DNA from: Himantopus leucocephalus
Taxonomy: Eukaryota; Chordata; Aves; Charadriiformes; Recurvirostridae
Assembly (NCBI GenBank): GCA_003993805.1
Contig: RSEF01000026.1
Location: 5,860,953-5,924,952, forward strand
Reading direction: 5' to 3'
Length of the DNA stretch: 64,000 nucleotides
Part shown: positions 1 through 11,200 of the stretch, piece by piece
Layout: each line of letters opens with the position of its first letter
Numbering within the stretch: position 1 is the stretch's first letter
Notes under the pieces: generated by a model
Seen by the model: the letters and a program-made list of their open reading frames with translations, nothing else
Told to the model about the DNA's origin: nothing
The model's database searches: none
Position numbers and translations under genes: made by a program

Positions 1-3000
1 GTAGATTGCCAGTGTAAAACAACTCCATAGCTGAACTCTGCTACTTTTGCAAGATGCTCACTGTTTTATTTGGGGCTTTTCCCCACTCACGTTGAATATC
101 CTTGACGATCATTTAAAAGTGCTTGAAAAGCTTTTGAATTTTGTACCTCAGTTTTCAGTGTCCGGGGTGACTGCAGTTGAAGCAAGATTTGCTTTGGAGA
201 AGCGTTTAGCCAGAGCTGCCCTGTTCCTGCCTTCACAGGAGGGTTGATCTGGAGGTAATACCTCACTGCTGGAGGAGAAACGTTTCTCACGGCACGCTGA
301 ATCCCAGCCGCTGAGGTGGAACGCGCGCGCCACACCGGCGCTCAGCCCTGCGCGTACTTGTCTTGCTATAAAAGGCATCTGTGTTGGCTTGTTCAGAATT
401 AGACTAAAACTTTTTCATGCCAATTTTTAGGGACTGCAAAAGTTTCAGGAATAATAATGAGGTGCAATTTGAGGCATCTGATTTTTAACTGTTATATAAA
501 TTTGAACATCTGCAAGTTGTCATAGTTGTAATTTGGCTTTTCTTGGAAGCGGAGGTGCCAAGCAGCCACTTGCATTGAGGCACAGAGTGTCCCAAATGAG
601 ACCCCCAGAGTCCCCTGAAACGCTGCTGAGGTATTTGCGCGCGCTGAGCAGAGACCAGCAGGTACAAGGAGGGAGGCTGCCGATGAGCGAGGTCTGTGCC
701 CGCCCCGAAGCTGTGCAGCCAGTGCTGTTTCCCCTGCGCTCTGCAGCACGGCTGAGCGCGGGGCCGATTCGACAACAGGTTTGGGGTTTACAGCTCACAA
801 ACATGCACAAGACAGAACATCTCCTGATGCCCCGTGCTGGCCAGCTTACATAATGTCACTTGCGTAACCCCAGCAATACGGTCAGGGTCTCTCTCCATGC
901 CAAATTTAAGCTCTCTGGGGTTTTGTGTCACATTCACGCTCCGTTTGGAATTGCACTTTAGTTCATCACAAATTCCAGTTCCTTCTACATGCAGTGTGTG
1001 GCCGCAGAGCCAGCGCGGCTACAAGGGTTGTCCCTTCAGCCTTGACTTCCCATCACCGTGCAGTCAGAGCATCTGTTTGACTTCCAGCCCAATCTGCTGC
1101 ATTATTCGCAGAAACTTTCTTTCCTCCAGCAGCCCACATAGTTCAGTCTTGAACCTTCGCCAGGGTGGTGGTCTCTCTTCTGGGGGAGATTGTTCCTTTT
1201 CTGGAGAGTCTCAGAGAAGCCAGTCGGAACTTGGGAGAACTGAGATCTTCTTGGCAAAGAGGAGGGTCACACTCTGCCTGTTACACGCTGGGGAAGAAAC
1301 TTCTTCTTTTTTTTTTTTTCCCCTCTCTCCAGAGTTTTCTCTCTAGGGTGAGTACTCTTAATTACCACAGGGTAATTACTAGTGGATGAAATCCAAGCCC
1401 CTGAGGACTGTTTGGTCACCAGGCAGTGACTTCATTTTGGGCTGGGTTTCACTCCCTCTTCAGTTCTGTAAAAGACTGAACAGATACCACGAAGAGCAAA
1501 AGATAAAGCAGAGGGGGTTGTTTGCGTTGGTTTTTAAGTTGCACAACCCGAAGTTTTAGCAGTCTTTGTAAGCAGAGTTAAAAGCCTCAGGATCTGTAAA
1601 CCTCTCTTGTTGATGGTGGGATCCACGTATCCAGAGGGACACCGAGGCCGAGCCCGGAGGGCAGGATTCATCCCACCCCAAAGCAGGTTGCTGAAACCAG
1701 ACAGACGAGTCACAGCCGAAAGTGCCCCTTCCGAGGGGGGCGGCTCAGCCCAGCCCTCGGCATCGGGGAGACGTGTCCAAACCTCAGGCATTTATGGGAG
1801 AGTGTCTCCACAGAGGGGAACATCTCCACTCCTCCTCCCGTAGCTGGGGCTCCCCAGCCTGCTGCTGGCACCAGGTTTGGCAGACCCAGCTCGTTTGTTC
1901 AGAAGGAGAAGTGCTGGAGCACGAGCTCTCGGGGCTCAGGTCTTGTCAGGGGGAGACGGGATCTGCCTGTGAGAAACGACCCCACTGACGATAAGCGCTG
2001 CCTCTGAAATGTTAACGCTTAATAGAGCCTTGCTGGATGAGGCATGCGTTGTAACGATCCCACCCATCACGGGGGAGTTAATTGAATCAATGAGGTGAAC
2101 AGCGGAGCCGTCCAGCATATGCCGAGGGTTTGATGAGCCCAGTCGTTAGCGCAGGACCCTCGTCACTCACCGTGCCGTGATTACAGCGCTGCGCCGGCCA
2201 GGGGATTTGGTGGGAAGTGGCCAATGAGGGGCCAGGCTGGCTCCAAATCCAGCTTGTTCAAAGCCCCAGATAAAACAGACTTCCATTAATAAGACGAGAA
2301 AGGTTAGGAGGAGAAGCATTACAGCAAATCTGGAGAGGTAAGGTGATAGTTTTGTCTGAGGCTGGTAGAGCATATGGCCCCGGCTTTTGTACGGGTAACC
2401 CAAGAGCTCGGTCAGTCTGGCAGCGGGGCGTTATTTGCGCGTCTGCAGAAGTAGAGGTTTATTTGCTGATGTTAAAAAATTACATGGCTGGAAGCACTTG
2501 GTGGTGTAATCAGGAAGCTAAACAGATTTTCTGTATCTTCATAGCTTGTGTGCTCGTTCCGGGTGATAAATAAGTTTCTTGGGAGTGAAGCTCTGAAAAA
2601 CCATTGCAACCTGCCGGCTAGTTTTAGGTTCTGGGTTTTTGAAATGGCGATTTGTGGTCAGAAACTGTCGAGGACCGCTTTCCACTTCTGGAGCTAGGTT
2701 GTTACAGAGGATCCAATGTTTTGATGACTGCTCTTTCTCACTGGTCAGATCCAGGTAGAGAAATGGAAATAGAGCAAGTAATTGACTAGCTTAGTTAAAA
2801 TGGAGAGGTAAAAAAGTAAAGCTTGGTAATGTAAAGCTGAACGTAAGATGTATCTGTCCTTTTTCACCCTAAGCTTGAGATCTGTTGCTGTACAAAAATT
2901 GTGACGAGCCTTTAAAAGCGTTTGTGACAGCGTAGGCTGAAGCTTTTCCTAGACAGTGGTAATCTCTTCTGCAAACCACCTCACATCAATGTGACATGTC

Positions 3001-3936
3001 TTCACCTCCAGCCCTGCCGTCCCCTGCTGTTCTGCCCTCTCCTTCCCGCGCCCCACTCCCCCTCCCTGCTAAAAGGAAAAAAAAAGTGGCAGCTGTTGGA
3101 AAGTATAGCCCATTTGTTTTATGATACCGCTTTGGGAATATGATCCGGATCCTACATGAGAAAGGAACAGAGCGACAGAGAAGAAGGGGAGTTCGCAAGC
3201 TCTGGAAAATAACTTGCTTATTTTAAGTCTAGTATAGAAAGTTAAATCTTTTTAGCAAGGTTCAGGGATAAAGCTGAACTGCTACTAATGGTCCTAGCTT
3301 GGATTGCTAGTTTAATGTAAGTAACTTTAGAGTTTGTTGGTTGTTTTGTACAAAATTTCAAGTGCATTGTCTTTGATTGTCCTCTAGTAAGAGGTGCCTG
3401 TAATGAGAGTGTTAAGATCTGGTGACGTTATATAGTAGCAATGTGATTCTTATTGGGGTTTATTTTTAATTTACTTTAGCACTTTAGGTAAAGAAACAAG
3501 GTTCTCTGTTCTTCTGTTCATTATTCTGACTCCTGATTTCAGTTACTTACAGGGCACAAAAGACACAAAAGGAGAGGAATATGCTAAAACTGGCGGCAGC
3601 CAAAACCATTCATAGTTGTACGCCCTGGGTTTCTGCCAAGCAATTAATGGAAACTGAAACTATTTATTTTTGTTGTCAGGTCAAAAAATCCAGTCCTCCT
3701 GTCAGCTTGTCTTATTCCTAGAGGGAAACTCCTAGAAAATCTAAGAAATATCTAATTGCTGTTCCATGAAATGGATGTACTACAGGTAGGCTGCACCTAA
3801 AATGTAGTCGGTAGGAAGAGGCGATGTTTCAGAAAGCGGCTCAGCCCAGCTCCCCGGACCTTTGGGCAAAATTTTCTTGCTCTCTCCTTCTGGCTCCTGG
3901 GGACACTGACTCCGTGTCTGCTTCCTTCCCTCACAG
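1..3936. other. Non-coding stretch upstream of the INKA2 exon, probably INKA2 intron 1
   Basis: I find no coding exon here. The stretch ends in a good splice acceptor (pyrimidine-rich tract then cacag at 3931-3936) feeding the INKA2 coding exon, so at least its right part should be intron. INKA2 in mammals has a short first coding exon far upstream. I looked for an ATG-containing exon encoding its usual N-terminus and did not find one, so that exon probably lies left of the window. Open frames in this stretch are short and show no family resemblance. A poly-T run sits near 1306-1319. Confidence 0.5.
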
Positions 3937-4929
3937 CTATCCATGAAGGAGGTCGGAGACGGGCTGCACGAGCAGATGAACTGCATGATGGGTGCACTGC
4001 AGGAGCTGAAACTCCTCCAAGTCCAGACAGCTTTGGAGCAGTTGGACATCTCAGGGAGCCGGAGCACCGTTTCTGGCACTGAGCAGCACCAGTGCTGCCG
4101 AAGCAGCAGAGACGTCCCCAGGGCCCGGCGGGACGAGCGGCTGCCGGGGGAGGTGTCGGTGGAGGAGCGCAGCCCCACGTCCCTCGCGTGTGCTGTGCCA
4201 TGGCCGGTGGGTTTGTCCCATCCCGCTGGGCTCCCGGAGGGCGGCCACCTTAGAGACACCCCCTCCTCCTTCAGGAGCCTCTGCAGTGAGGATGTTTGTC
4301 ACCCAAAAGGACCTTCCCCCGCATCCATCAGAGCGGAGCACGTCCGCCCAAGGACATTTGAGCCCAGTAGCCAGGGCAGAGCTGGGGGGTGGCCGGCATG
4401 CCAGGAGTGCCCGGGATGTGACGATGGCCATGACTGGACATCCTCCCTAATGTCCCAGAGCAGGAATCGGCAGCCGCTGGTCTTGGGGGATAACATCTTC
4501 GCTGACTTGGTTGGGAACTGGTTGGATCTGCCAGAGCTGGATAAGAAGGGGGAGAAGAGTGAGGCGTCTCTGGCCATGAGCAGATCCCAGGAGCTCTGCA
4601 GGAAGTTCTCCCTCACAGCCAACATCTTCAAGAAGTTCCTGAGGAGCGTTCGGCCAGACCGAGACAGGCTTCTCAAGGAGAAACCTTGCTGGCTTCCGCC
4701 TGAAGACAAACAGCCCGAAATTTCTAAGAGACCCAAAAAAATGAACAAACTCAAGGGGACATTTTATTTCCCACTTCATGGGAACATCCAGAACCATCAC
4801 AGCAAAGCGGAGAGGTGCCCAAAGGCAGAAAGCAATAGCGAGAAGCCCAAAATGGGCACCAAGAAAGTGCACGATACCATAGACTACACCCAGTCTGGGT
4901 TTGACATCAATACAGCTGTTTGGGTCTGA
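3937..4929 (+). CDS. INKA2: INKA2 (FAM212B), last coding exon, 5' end missing
   Basis: Inka family protein; family members bind and inhibit the kinase PAK4 through the Inka box. The exon begins after a cacag acceptor at 3936 and reads L-S-M-K-E-V, matching the internal exon junction of mammalian INKA2, so the Met at 3943 is probably internal and not the true start. Counting from that Met, residues 1-36 form the conserved helical N-terminal segment (MNCMMGALQELKLLQ). Residues 164-202 hold the Inka box (QPLVLGDNIFADLVGNWLDL). Residues 224-247 hold a conserved basic block (ANIFKKFLRSVRPDRDRLLK). The protein ends in the conserved SGFDINTAVWV before TGA at 4927-4929. The middle (about 40-160) is low-complexity and poorly conserved, as usual for the family. 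The gene is convergent with RAP1A, as in human. The first coding exon is not visible. Confidence 0.93.
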   Translation, partial: LSMKEVGDGLHEQMNCMMGALQELKLLQVQTALEQLDISGSRSTVSGTEQHQCCRSSRDVPRARRDERLPGEVSVEERSPTSLACAVPWPVGLSHPAGLPEGGHLRDTPSSFRSLCSEDVCHPKGPSPASIRAEHVRPRTFEPSSQGRAGGWPACQECPGCDDGHDWTSSLMSQSRNRQPLVLGDNIFADLVGNWLDLPELDKKGEKSEASLAMSRSQELCRKFSLTANIFKKFLRSVRPDRDRLLKEKPCWLPPEDKQPEISKRPKKMNKLKGTFYFPLHGNIQNHHSKAERCPKAESNSEKPKMGTKKVHDTIDYTQSGFDINTAVWV

Positions 4930-5305
4930 CTTTGTCAGCGTTCTCTGCTCTGCCAAGCATTTCTTTCGCACTGGAGAGGAGCTGGAGGCCGTACACAGCT
5001 TTTCAGGAGACCCCGAGCTCTCAACACGGACTGAGAAGTCCTCTGCAAATTGTGCTGTGGGCTTCAGTCACCTGCAAGTGGCATTTTCCAGAGAACTACA
5101 GCTTCAGGGGCAGTCGGAGCAGCAGCTGACACAGCCCCATGCGGGGAGACTCTTGGGGACCTGTATTTGCAAAAATAATCAGAATCTTCAGCAGCTTTAG
5201 GGCGAGCGGTGCCACAGACACCCGGCTCCTGGAGCTTGGCTTCCAATAGCCTCTTCAGGCCCATTCCGTCATCTGTAGGTAAAACAGCTGCAGCACAAAA
5301 TTCAC

Positions 5306-5345
5306 TGTGTGCATGTGTGTGTGTGAGTGTGCAAATATATATATA
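5306..5345. repeat. TG then TA dinucleotide microsatellite
   Basis: Imperfect (TG)n passing into (TA)n within the INKA2 3' UTR. Confidence 0.8.
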
Positions 5346-5691
5346 TAGTTTTTTTAAAAAAAAAAAATCTATTCCTGCTTGTGTGCACTTAAAACTGGGT
5401 TATAAACCAGGCAATCCAAGCGTTGTACCCGAAGCACTCATTATTGAAATTGAAAGAAGTTTGAATTTATGACTGGAACAGTTGCTAAGCGGGGGGGTTG
5501 AACCCCAGCTTTGTTGCATTTCAGCCGTGGGGTTTTCCCCCTGAACGGCATCTCCACTGCGCCCCCCGCACCTCTCCTTCCCCTGCCAGTTAAACCAGTA
5601 GGACACAAGGCTCCTTTCATGGATGTTTGTGACCCTCAAGCTCTCGGCGGGTTTTGCCTCTCTCCCCGTGCCCTTCTCCCCACAGGTCGCA

Positions 5692-5766
5692 CCAGATACA
5701 ATGTTGCAAAAGTTTATTGTTGAGGTTGTGCCGAGATACAAAGTTGCAACAGACGTTTATTGTTGT
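5692..5766. repeat. Imperfect tandem duplication, two copies of about 32 bp
   Basis: Copy 1 starts ccagatacaatgttgcaaaa and copy 2 starts ccgagatacaaagttgcaac. Both run into gtttattgttg. On the minus strand each copy reads caataaac, so each carries an AATAAA hexamer (5713-5718 and 5756-5761 on plus coordinates). It could be a remnant of a transposable-element end or a simple local duplication; I cannot assign a family. Confidence 0.6.
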
Positions 5767-5844
5767 TGTTTCCTATTGCTGTTGTGTAGAAACCTCCTCT
5801 TGACAGAACCAAGTTCTTCCCTGTCCAGCTCTCCAAGAGTTCCC

Positions 5845-5850
5845 AATAAA
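5845..5850 (+). terminator. Candidate INKA2 polyadenylation signal AATAAA
   Basis: Canonical hexamer about 0.9 kb past the INKA2 stop codon, on the coding strand. Confidence 0.5.
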
Positions 5851-7561
5851 GTGGCATCAGTCTGCAGCGCGCTGTGGGGCTGTCTCCATCCTGGGGCCAC
5901 CCTCAGCTCTGCTTCTCTCCAGCGCAGAAGCTTCTGGGTTTTCACCATCATGAAACCGCGGCGGAGCCAGCGCGAAAGGCTGGGCTGGCGCCGTCGGAGC
6001 CGGGAGCACGCGCGGGTTGTGTCAGCCTGTTCCCAGCCGGGAGCGGGGAGTCTGGGGAGCGGCCAGGAGAGTTTCCATTCAAGGAGAGGTTATAAATCAT
6101 CTCAGGGAGAAGGGCCGCAGCCAGAGGTCCCTGCCAGGGTGCCAGCGCTGCTCCGGAGGCACGTCCCACTGCAGCCCATGCACATCCCGGGAGCCTCTGG
6201 GTAACACTTCAACATCCATCTCCTCCCCCAGCACGGAGAAAGGCAAAGGGAGAAGTGTTTGGGGGAGGAATCGGTGCCGAGGGAAGGGCCTCGGAGCTGC
6301 GCCGTCCCCAGCTCATGGCAGGGGACGGGGCCACACGGGTCCTGCCACAGCCCCCTGCCCGCTGTGGGCCCTCTGCTCACTGTCCCCAGGAGTTAAATGT
6401 GACCGAGGTGAGTCCCCAGCGGCTCCACGAGCCCCAGTGCGGAGACCGCGCAGAGCCTGTTGGTTGCATTGCGGCCCCCGTTTCCATTAGCCCGGAGCCT
6501 CAGCAGACGCTTCGGGCGCGCAGCAGGGTTATGTTGCAAAAACCTGTTCCGCTCACTCCAAGTTTAGGAAGGGCTTATGTGCGAGCAGTAGTATTATTTT
6601 TTTAAACATGCAATTCTATTCCTGTAGTAACTTCCCAAGGCGGAGAGGCCAGTGGAGCAGAGGCATGGAGGCAGATTTTTTTTTTTCCCCTCACAAATTA
6701 AATATAGGCACAAGACAAGCCCCGTTTCTGCCCATACAAGGAGAGGAGAGGAGTGGGTCAGCATCTGAAAGCTACACTCAGCACTTTTTCAGGAACCTAA
6801 GTTGCAAGCAAGCATTTGTTTTTCCTCCTCACACGCTTTAGGTCTGGTTGTTTTCCCCCTTCGTTTCTCTGAATGCTGAAAGGCTCTTTCTGAAGCATTT
6901 TGTTTTCCTCCTCTTTTGTCAGTAGTTCATCCTGTTTGTTACAAATGCGCCCTCCCAGCTCCCACCAACCTTTCCACAGGCTCAGCAAGGAGGAGAAGGA
7001 GCTTTCTATAAGCAGTAGCACAAGAGAGAGCCACAGCTTTTCCTACGCTGCCCTCAGTCCCTGGGGCTCTCCGGGCGCACCCCGGGGCACCCAGCCACGG
7101 CCGGGCTGGCAGCGGGGAGCTCCGAGCGCGGTGGCATTGCCCTGTGGCACCCCCCATCCCCAGGAGCACATCCCGGCCGTTCCTACCTGGCACCGAAGGC
7201 TGAGCCCCACGGAGAGAAGAGCACCATGCTGGACGGGGAGAGGCTGTGGGGAGCTGAGCACCCACACCAGGGGCTTGTTATGCTTGTCACTGAGGATTTC
7301 CCTCAGCTGTGGTGAGTGGGCTGGCCAGCAGGCAGGGGACAGGCTGAGCACGGTGGGGCAGGGACAGGGACAGGGTCACAGCGACACTTCGGCTGAGAGA
7401 TGAAGGGGACATTTCTGCAGGTGGTTACCTCTCCAAGGCCATGTATTATCCGGGGACCAGGATGCGTTTATGCAGGACACGGGGAGATCTGGAGCCCAAA
7501 ATGCACTTTGGTACACACTGGTCCATGGGCAAAGCGGTTCTCGGGGATTTGCCGCCCCCCC

Positions 7562-7597
7562 CAGCCCCCTCCTCCAGCCCCCTCCTCCAGCCCCCGC
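7562..7597. repeat. Short C-rich tandem repeat, 13-bp unit
   Basis: About 2.5 copies of a unit reading agccccctcctcc, following a C-run at about 7554-7562. Confidence 0.8.
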
Positions 7598-8196
7598 AGA
7601 GGCTGCGCAGCACAGGGCTTTAGAACGCGAACCAGTTTGCCAGCACAGGCGGTCCCAGGCAATGCTGGATCCCCCACCCCAGCAGCTGCCGCGGTGCCGC
7701 TCCCCCCGTCGACGGGGTCTCGCGAGGAGCCGATGGGAAGTTTCTCTTGAGAAAAAGCAGTTCTGGCCCCGCGTGCTCCCGACAGCTGCCCTGGCCCATG
7801 CGCCAGCGCCGGGTCATCCTGCGCGCCGGGGAGCGGCTCAAAGATCAGCTGCTCAAGCCAGCCCGCTCGGTCCCCGCTCGGAGGAAACACTGGTGTTTCT
7901 AGTCTGATGTGGAAAGGGCAGCTCTTGGCCCCAGCTGCCGCCCACGTGGTCCTTTCCCACCCAAAATAATCGCTCCTGCTGCAGCCAGTGCTGCCGAGCC
8001 TGTGCCCGCTCCCACCCGCAGCCCCGGGGGGGGTCAGAGCCCGTGGGGGGTCTCGGCACCCCCCGGCACTCGCTGCTCCTCCCGCCGCTCCTGCCTGCAG
8101 TTGCCCACGAGGCGAGCGGTCAGCTTGGGGGCCCACAAAGGATGAATGCCAACCTGAGGACAGAGGCGGTGGTGTTTGCTTAATTTCTTCTTTTTC

Positions 8197-8296
8197 NNNN
8201 NNNNNNNNNNNNNNNNNNNNNNNNNNNNNNNNNNNNNNNNNNNNNNNNNNNNNNNNNNNNNNNNNNNNNNNNNNNNNNNNNNNNNNNNNNNNNNNN
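8197..8296. other. Assembly gap, 100 N
   Basis: Exactly 100 N, the usual placeholder for a gap of unknown size. A pyrimidine-rich run precedes it. Confidence 0.99.
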
Positions 8297-11200
8297 CATT
8301 TCACTTCTCCAGGGACTTTTCCTGAAATTATAATGGCTTTTTCTCCTCTTTTTTCATGAAACTGCCATGAAATAGTTCCCCATTATTAAGTATGAAACCT
8401 ACCTAATTAGCACAATGACAGTCTTTAATGAGGCCCTGGCTGTGTTCTGCATCTTTGATAGGAACAGTTAATACCAAACACAGGACAATAATTATAGAAA
8501 CACGTTCCCCCGTGATCCTGCCCCGTGGAAGGCAGCACCGGCAAACGAAGCTTGGCCATTCAGACTGATTAGCAATCTGTTCTTGGGGTCTGTTAAGCCA
8601 AGATGGGATCAAATGCACTGGAGTTAATTTGACGCCGATCACACGCAGACCCCAGGGACTAATAACCCGGGACGAGGGGAGCTGCTCCTCCCTGAGCCCC
8701 GGTGCTTGCGGCCAGGGGAGGAGGGGGCTGCTGGACCCCGGCTGCGCCTGTGCCGAACGCCTCCCGCGCGAGCGGGCAGGGGCAGGTCGGCGGAGGACGG
8801 TGTGTGCCGTGCCGGTGGGGCCGGCAGCGTTGCCCTTCTCCTGCCCGGCCGAGGGCGGGATGCGCAGCACAGCCCGGCCCCTTCCAAAGCGCACCTCACG
8901 CAGCACCGTCTCTGTCACCCCCGAGCGGCTCCGGCACCGCTGAAGTGGTCGGGTGCTGGATCACGCCTGTGCGGATTAATGTATAGAGGGGATTTGGCTC
9001 TTGACATTAATAGAGTGCTTTTCCAGGAGCTGCTCCTCTGTGCCTCCCTGGGCTTCCCCTTCCCCGCCAGCGCCGCTGCTGACACCCCGCTCCTCCAGCC
9101 AGATGGCCTCCAGAAGGCTCACAAATGTGCCTGTAATTAAAAAGCCTTTATTTTCAAAACCATTTCACAGCTTATTCTTCTGACAATGGGATGGGGCTTC
9201 TTAGGCGAACGCTGGGCAAGAGGAAAGGAAAAGACGGGCCGGCTGCTGCCTGTCGTGTCTCCCTTCCCGCTGACACGGGCGTATTTACTATTTTCGCGCT
9301 GCAGCTGAGGAACCCACGTGCTCTGCAAATCTGCGCTGACGCCGAAGCCTCCCCGGGGCCAGCGCTCATCTTCCCTAACGATGCTCAGCTCTGTCCCCGT
9401 TAACCATCCGTGCTGATGCACCTAACGAACCTGAAAGGCTTTCTGACTGGAGACTGAGCAAAGTTAACCATTTCCCCTCAATTCCCCGCGTACTGAGTTC
9501 GGCAGCAAAGAAACCAATTGCCACATCCTCGCTGAACTAAGACCCATTTTATTCAAAGTCCAGCACTGTTTTATTCGCTCCAGCACATTCCCAGTCACCT
9601 TCATCGTATTATTAATCAGCAGCAGAATCTCTTCTACTTCTTCAAGCAGCGTTTCTAAAAACGGGACCGCGCTCCCCGAGCATCCTTGTCTCTGCAGAAA
9701 GAGGCTGTATTTTATTTCTCTTTCCTTTTGTTCAAGTTCATTTGTATCCACGTGGCATTTCTAATCAAGAAGTCGTACCCCCTTCCAGCTGGCAGGCACT
9801 CTCGTACACTGCTTTTAAAGCACAAATAAAACCCGGTTTTCTGCAACAATTTGCCCCAGCCGAGGCCGGGCTGTGGCGGCGCTGGGGGAGCGCCCGCAGC
9901 CCCTCGGCTCGGCTCTGCCCCGGCTCAGCCCCGCTGTGGGGGCTCATTTCCCCGGCCCCTTCGCTGGCCGTTCTGCAGCCGGGGGCCGGTGCTGGCCGGG
10001 CGCTCGCCCTCTCCAGCCGCTTCTCAGCTGCGCCCATTCCGGGAGCGTTTCCTGCAATAATGGTGCTGAGCACCGCCGAGCTGGCTCGGATTTCTTGGCT
10101 TTCGCTGAACAGGAAGGCGAAAGGGGGAAAATCAATATCCCAGAAAGCAGAAACACCCGATCCTGTGTCGGCCCTCACCTTGGGCCGGCTGGAGGTGAAT
10201 TCGGGAGGCACTTCCCGACATGCTACAAATGCCCTTAACTGCCACCGCAGCCGGCGGGACACAAGCTCCTGGGAGCGGAGGGGAGGCTGAGGCGTCCCGG
10301 CTCACACTCGCTCCATCCATTGCGCCAAAGCCCACCCGTGCCCCACCGCCAGCGCGGGGGGAAGGCACTGGATGCAGCCACAGCCCCGGTGCGGGAGCGG
10401 AGGGAGAGCAGCTTCGGGCTGACCCCGCTCACCGCTGTCGCCTCCTCCCGCGGGCCGGCACCGCGTCCCCGCAGGCAGAGGAGCCGGTGCTCATGGCACA
10501 GAGGTGGTTCACGCCGGCTTCACCACCCGGCTTCTGTGCCGGCCCCGGCACCGCTGCGCTGCCCGGGGGGGACAGGGGGTCCCACCGCTCGGGCAACCAG
10601 GAGGGAGATCCGCTCCCTCATTAACAGACTGAGCCGCAATTCAGGCTGGACATTCCCAGAGGGCTTCGCCGCATTCACGACGTCGAGCTGGAGTTAGCAA
10701 TGTGACATTTCGAACCTAGAGATAACGAACGTGACATTCTGTCAGGTTTAATTAGTCCCTCTGCTCTGCCGGTGGCAGCCGCTGCGGAGGCAGAGCTGGG
10801 CTGAAGGGTGGCAGAACAGAGGGCTGTCGCCTCTGAAGGCTCTGCAAGCATTGGGGAGCACTGGGAGGAGACTGGGACTGAGACACGCAGTTGCCCAATG
10901 AAGCAGTTGCTTTATTCTTAAACACATATGCTAACAGCAACCTGCCTTTGCCTAGTTAGGATAATGGAAGGGTCACTGCAGGCCCCCACGCTGTATTTGC
11001 TGTCCTCTGTGGTCTGCAACAATCTTCTGGGGCTGAAAAAGTTCCTCAGAGGACTGACTGGGCGGCTCCAGCGAACAGGGACATTGCACAATCTTTCACC
11101 TCTGCTCCAGACCGAGGGCATTGCAGCACCGGGTCCCTCCTGAAGGGCACCGTGAAATGACGTCCCAGTTAACTTGGCATCTTGGCAGCCGTGTTGCCAG

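Larger units (their letters stand above)
4930..5870 (+). other. INKA2: INKA2 3' UTR (candidate)
   Basis: Non-coding sequence directly after the INKA2 stop. It contains a TG/TA dinucleotide run (5306-5345) and an A-run near 5356. The first good plus-strand AATAAA is at 5845-5850, followed by T- and G-containing sequence, which would give a 3' UTR of roughly 0.9 kb. The end is inferred from the signal only. Confidence 0.5.

Noticed and set aside
834..1346. 170-residue open frame on the plus strand
   Set aside because: Composition is typical of random frames (Ser/Cys/Phe-rich), with no domain and no good start context.
3780..4259. Minus-strand frame of about 159 residues antisense to INKA2
   Set aside because: Shadow of the INKA2 coding exon; no independent features.
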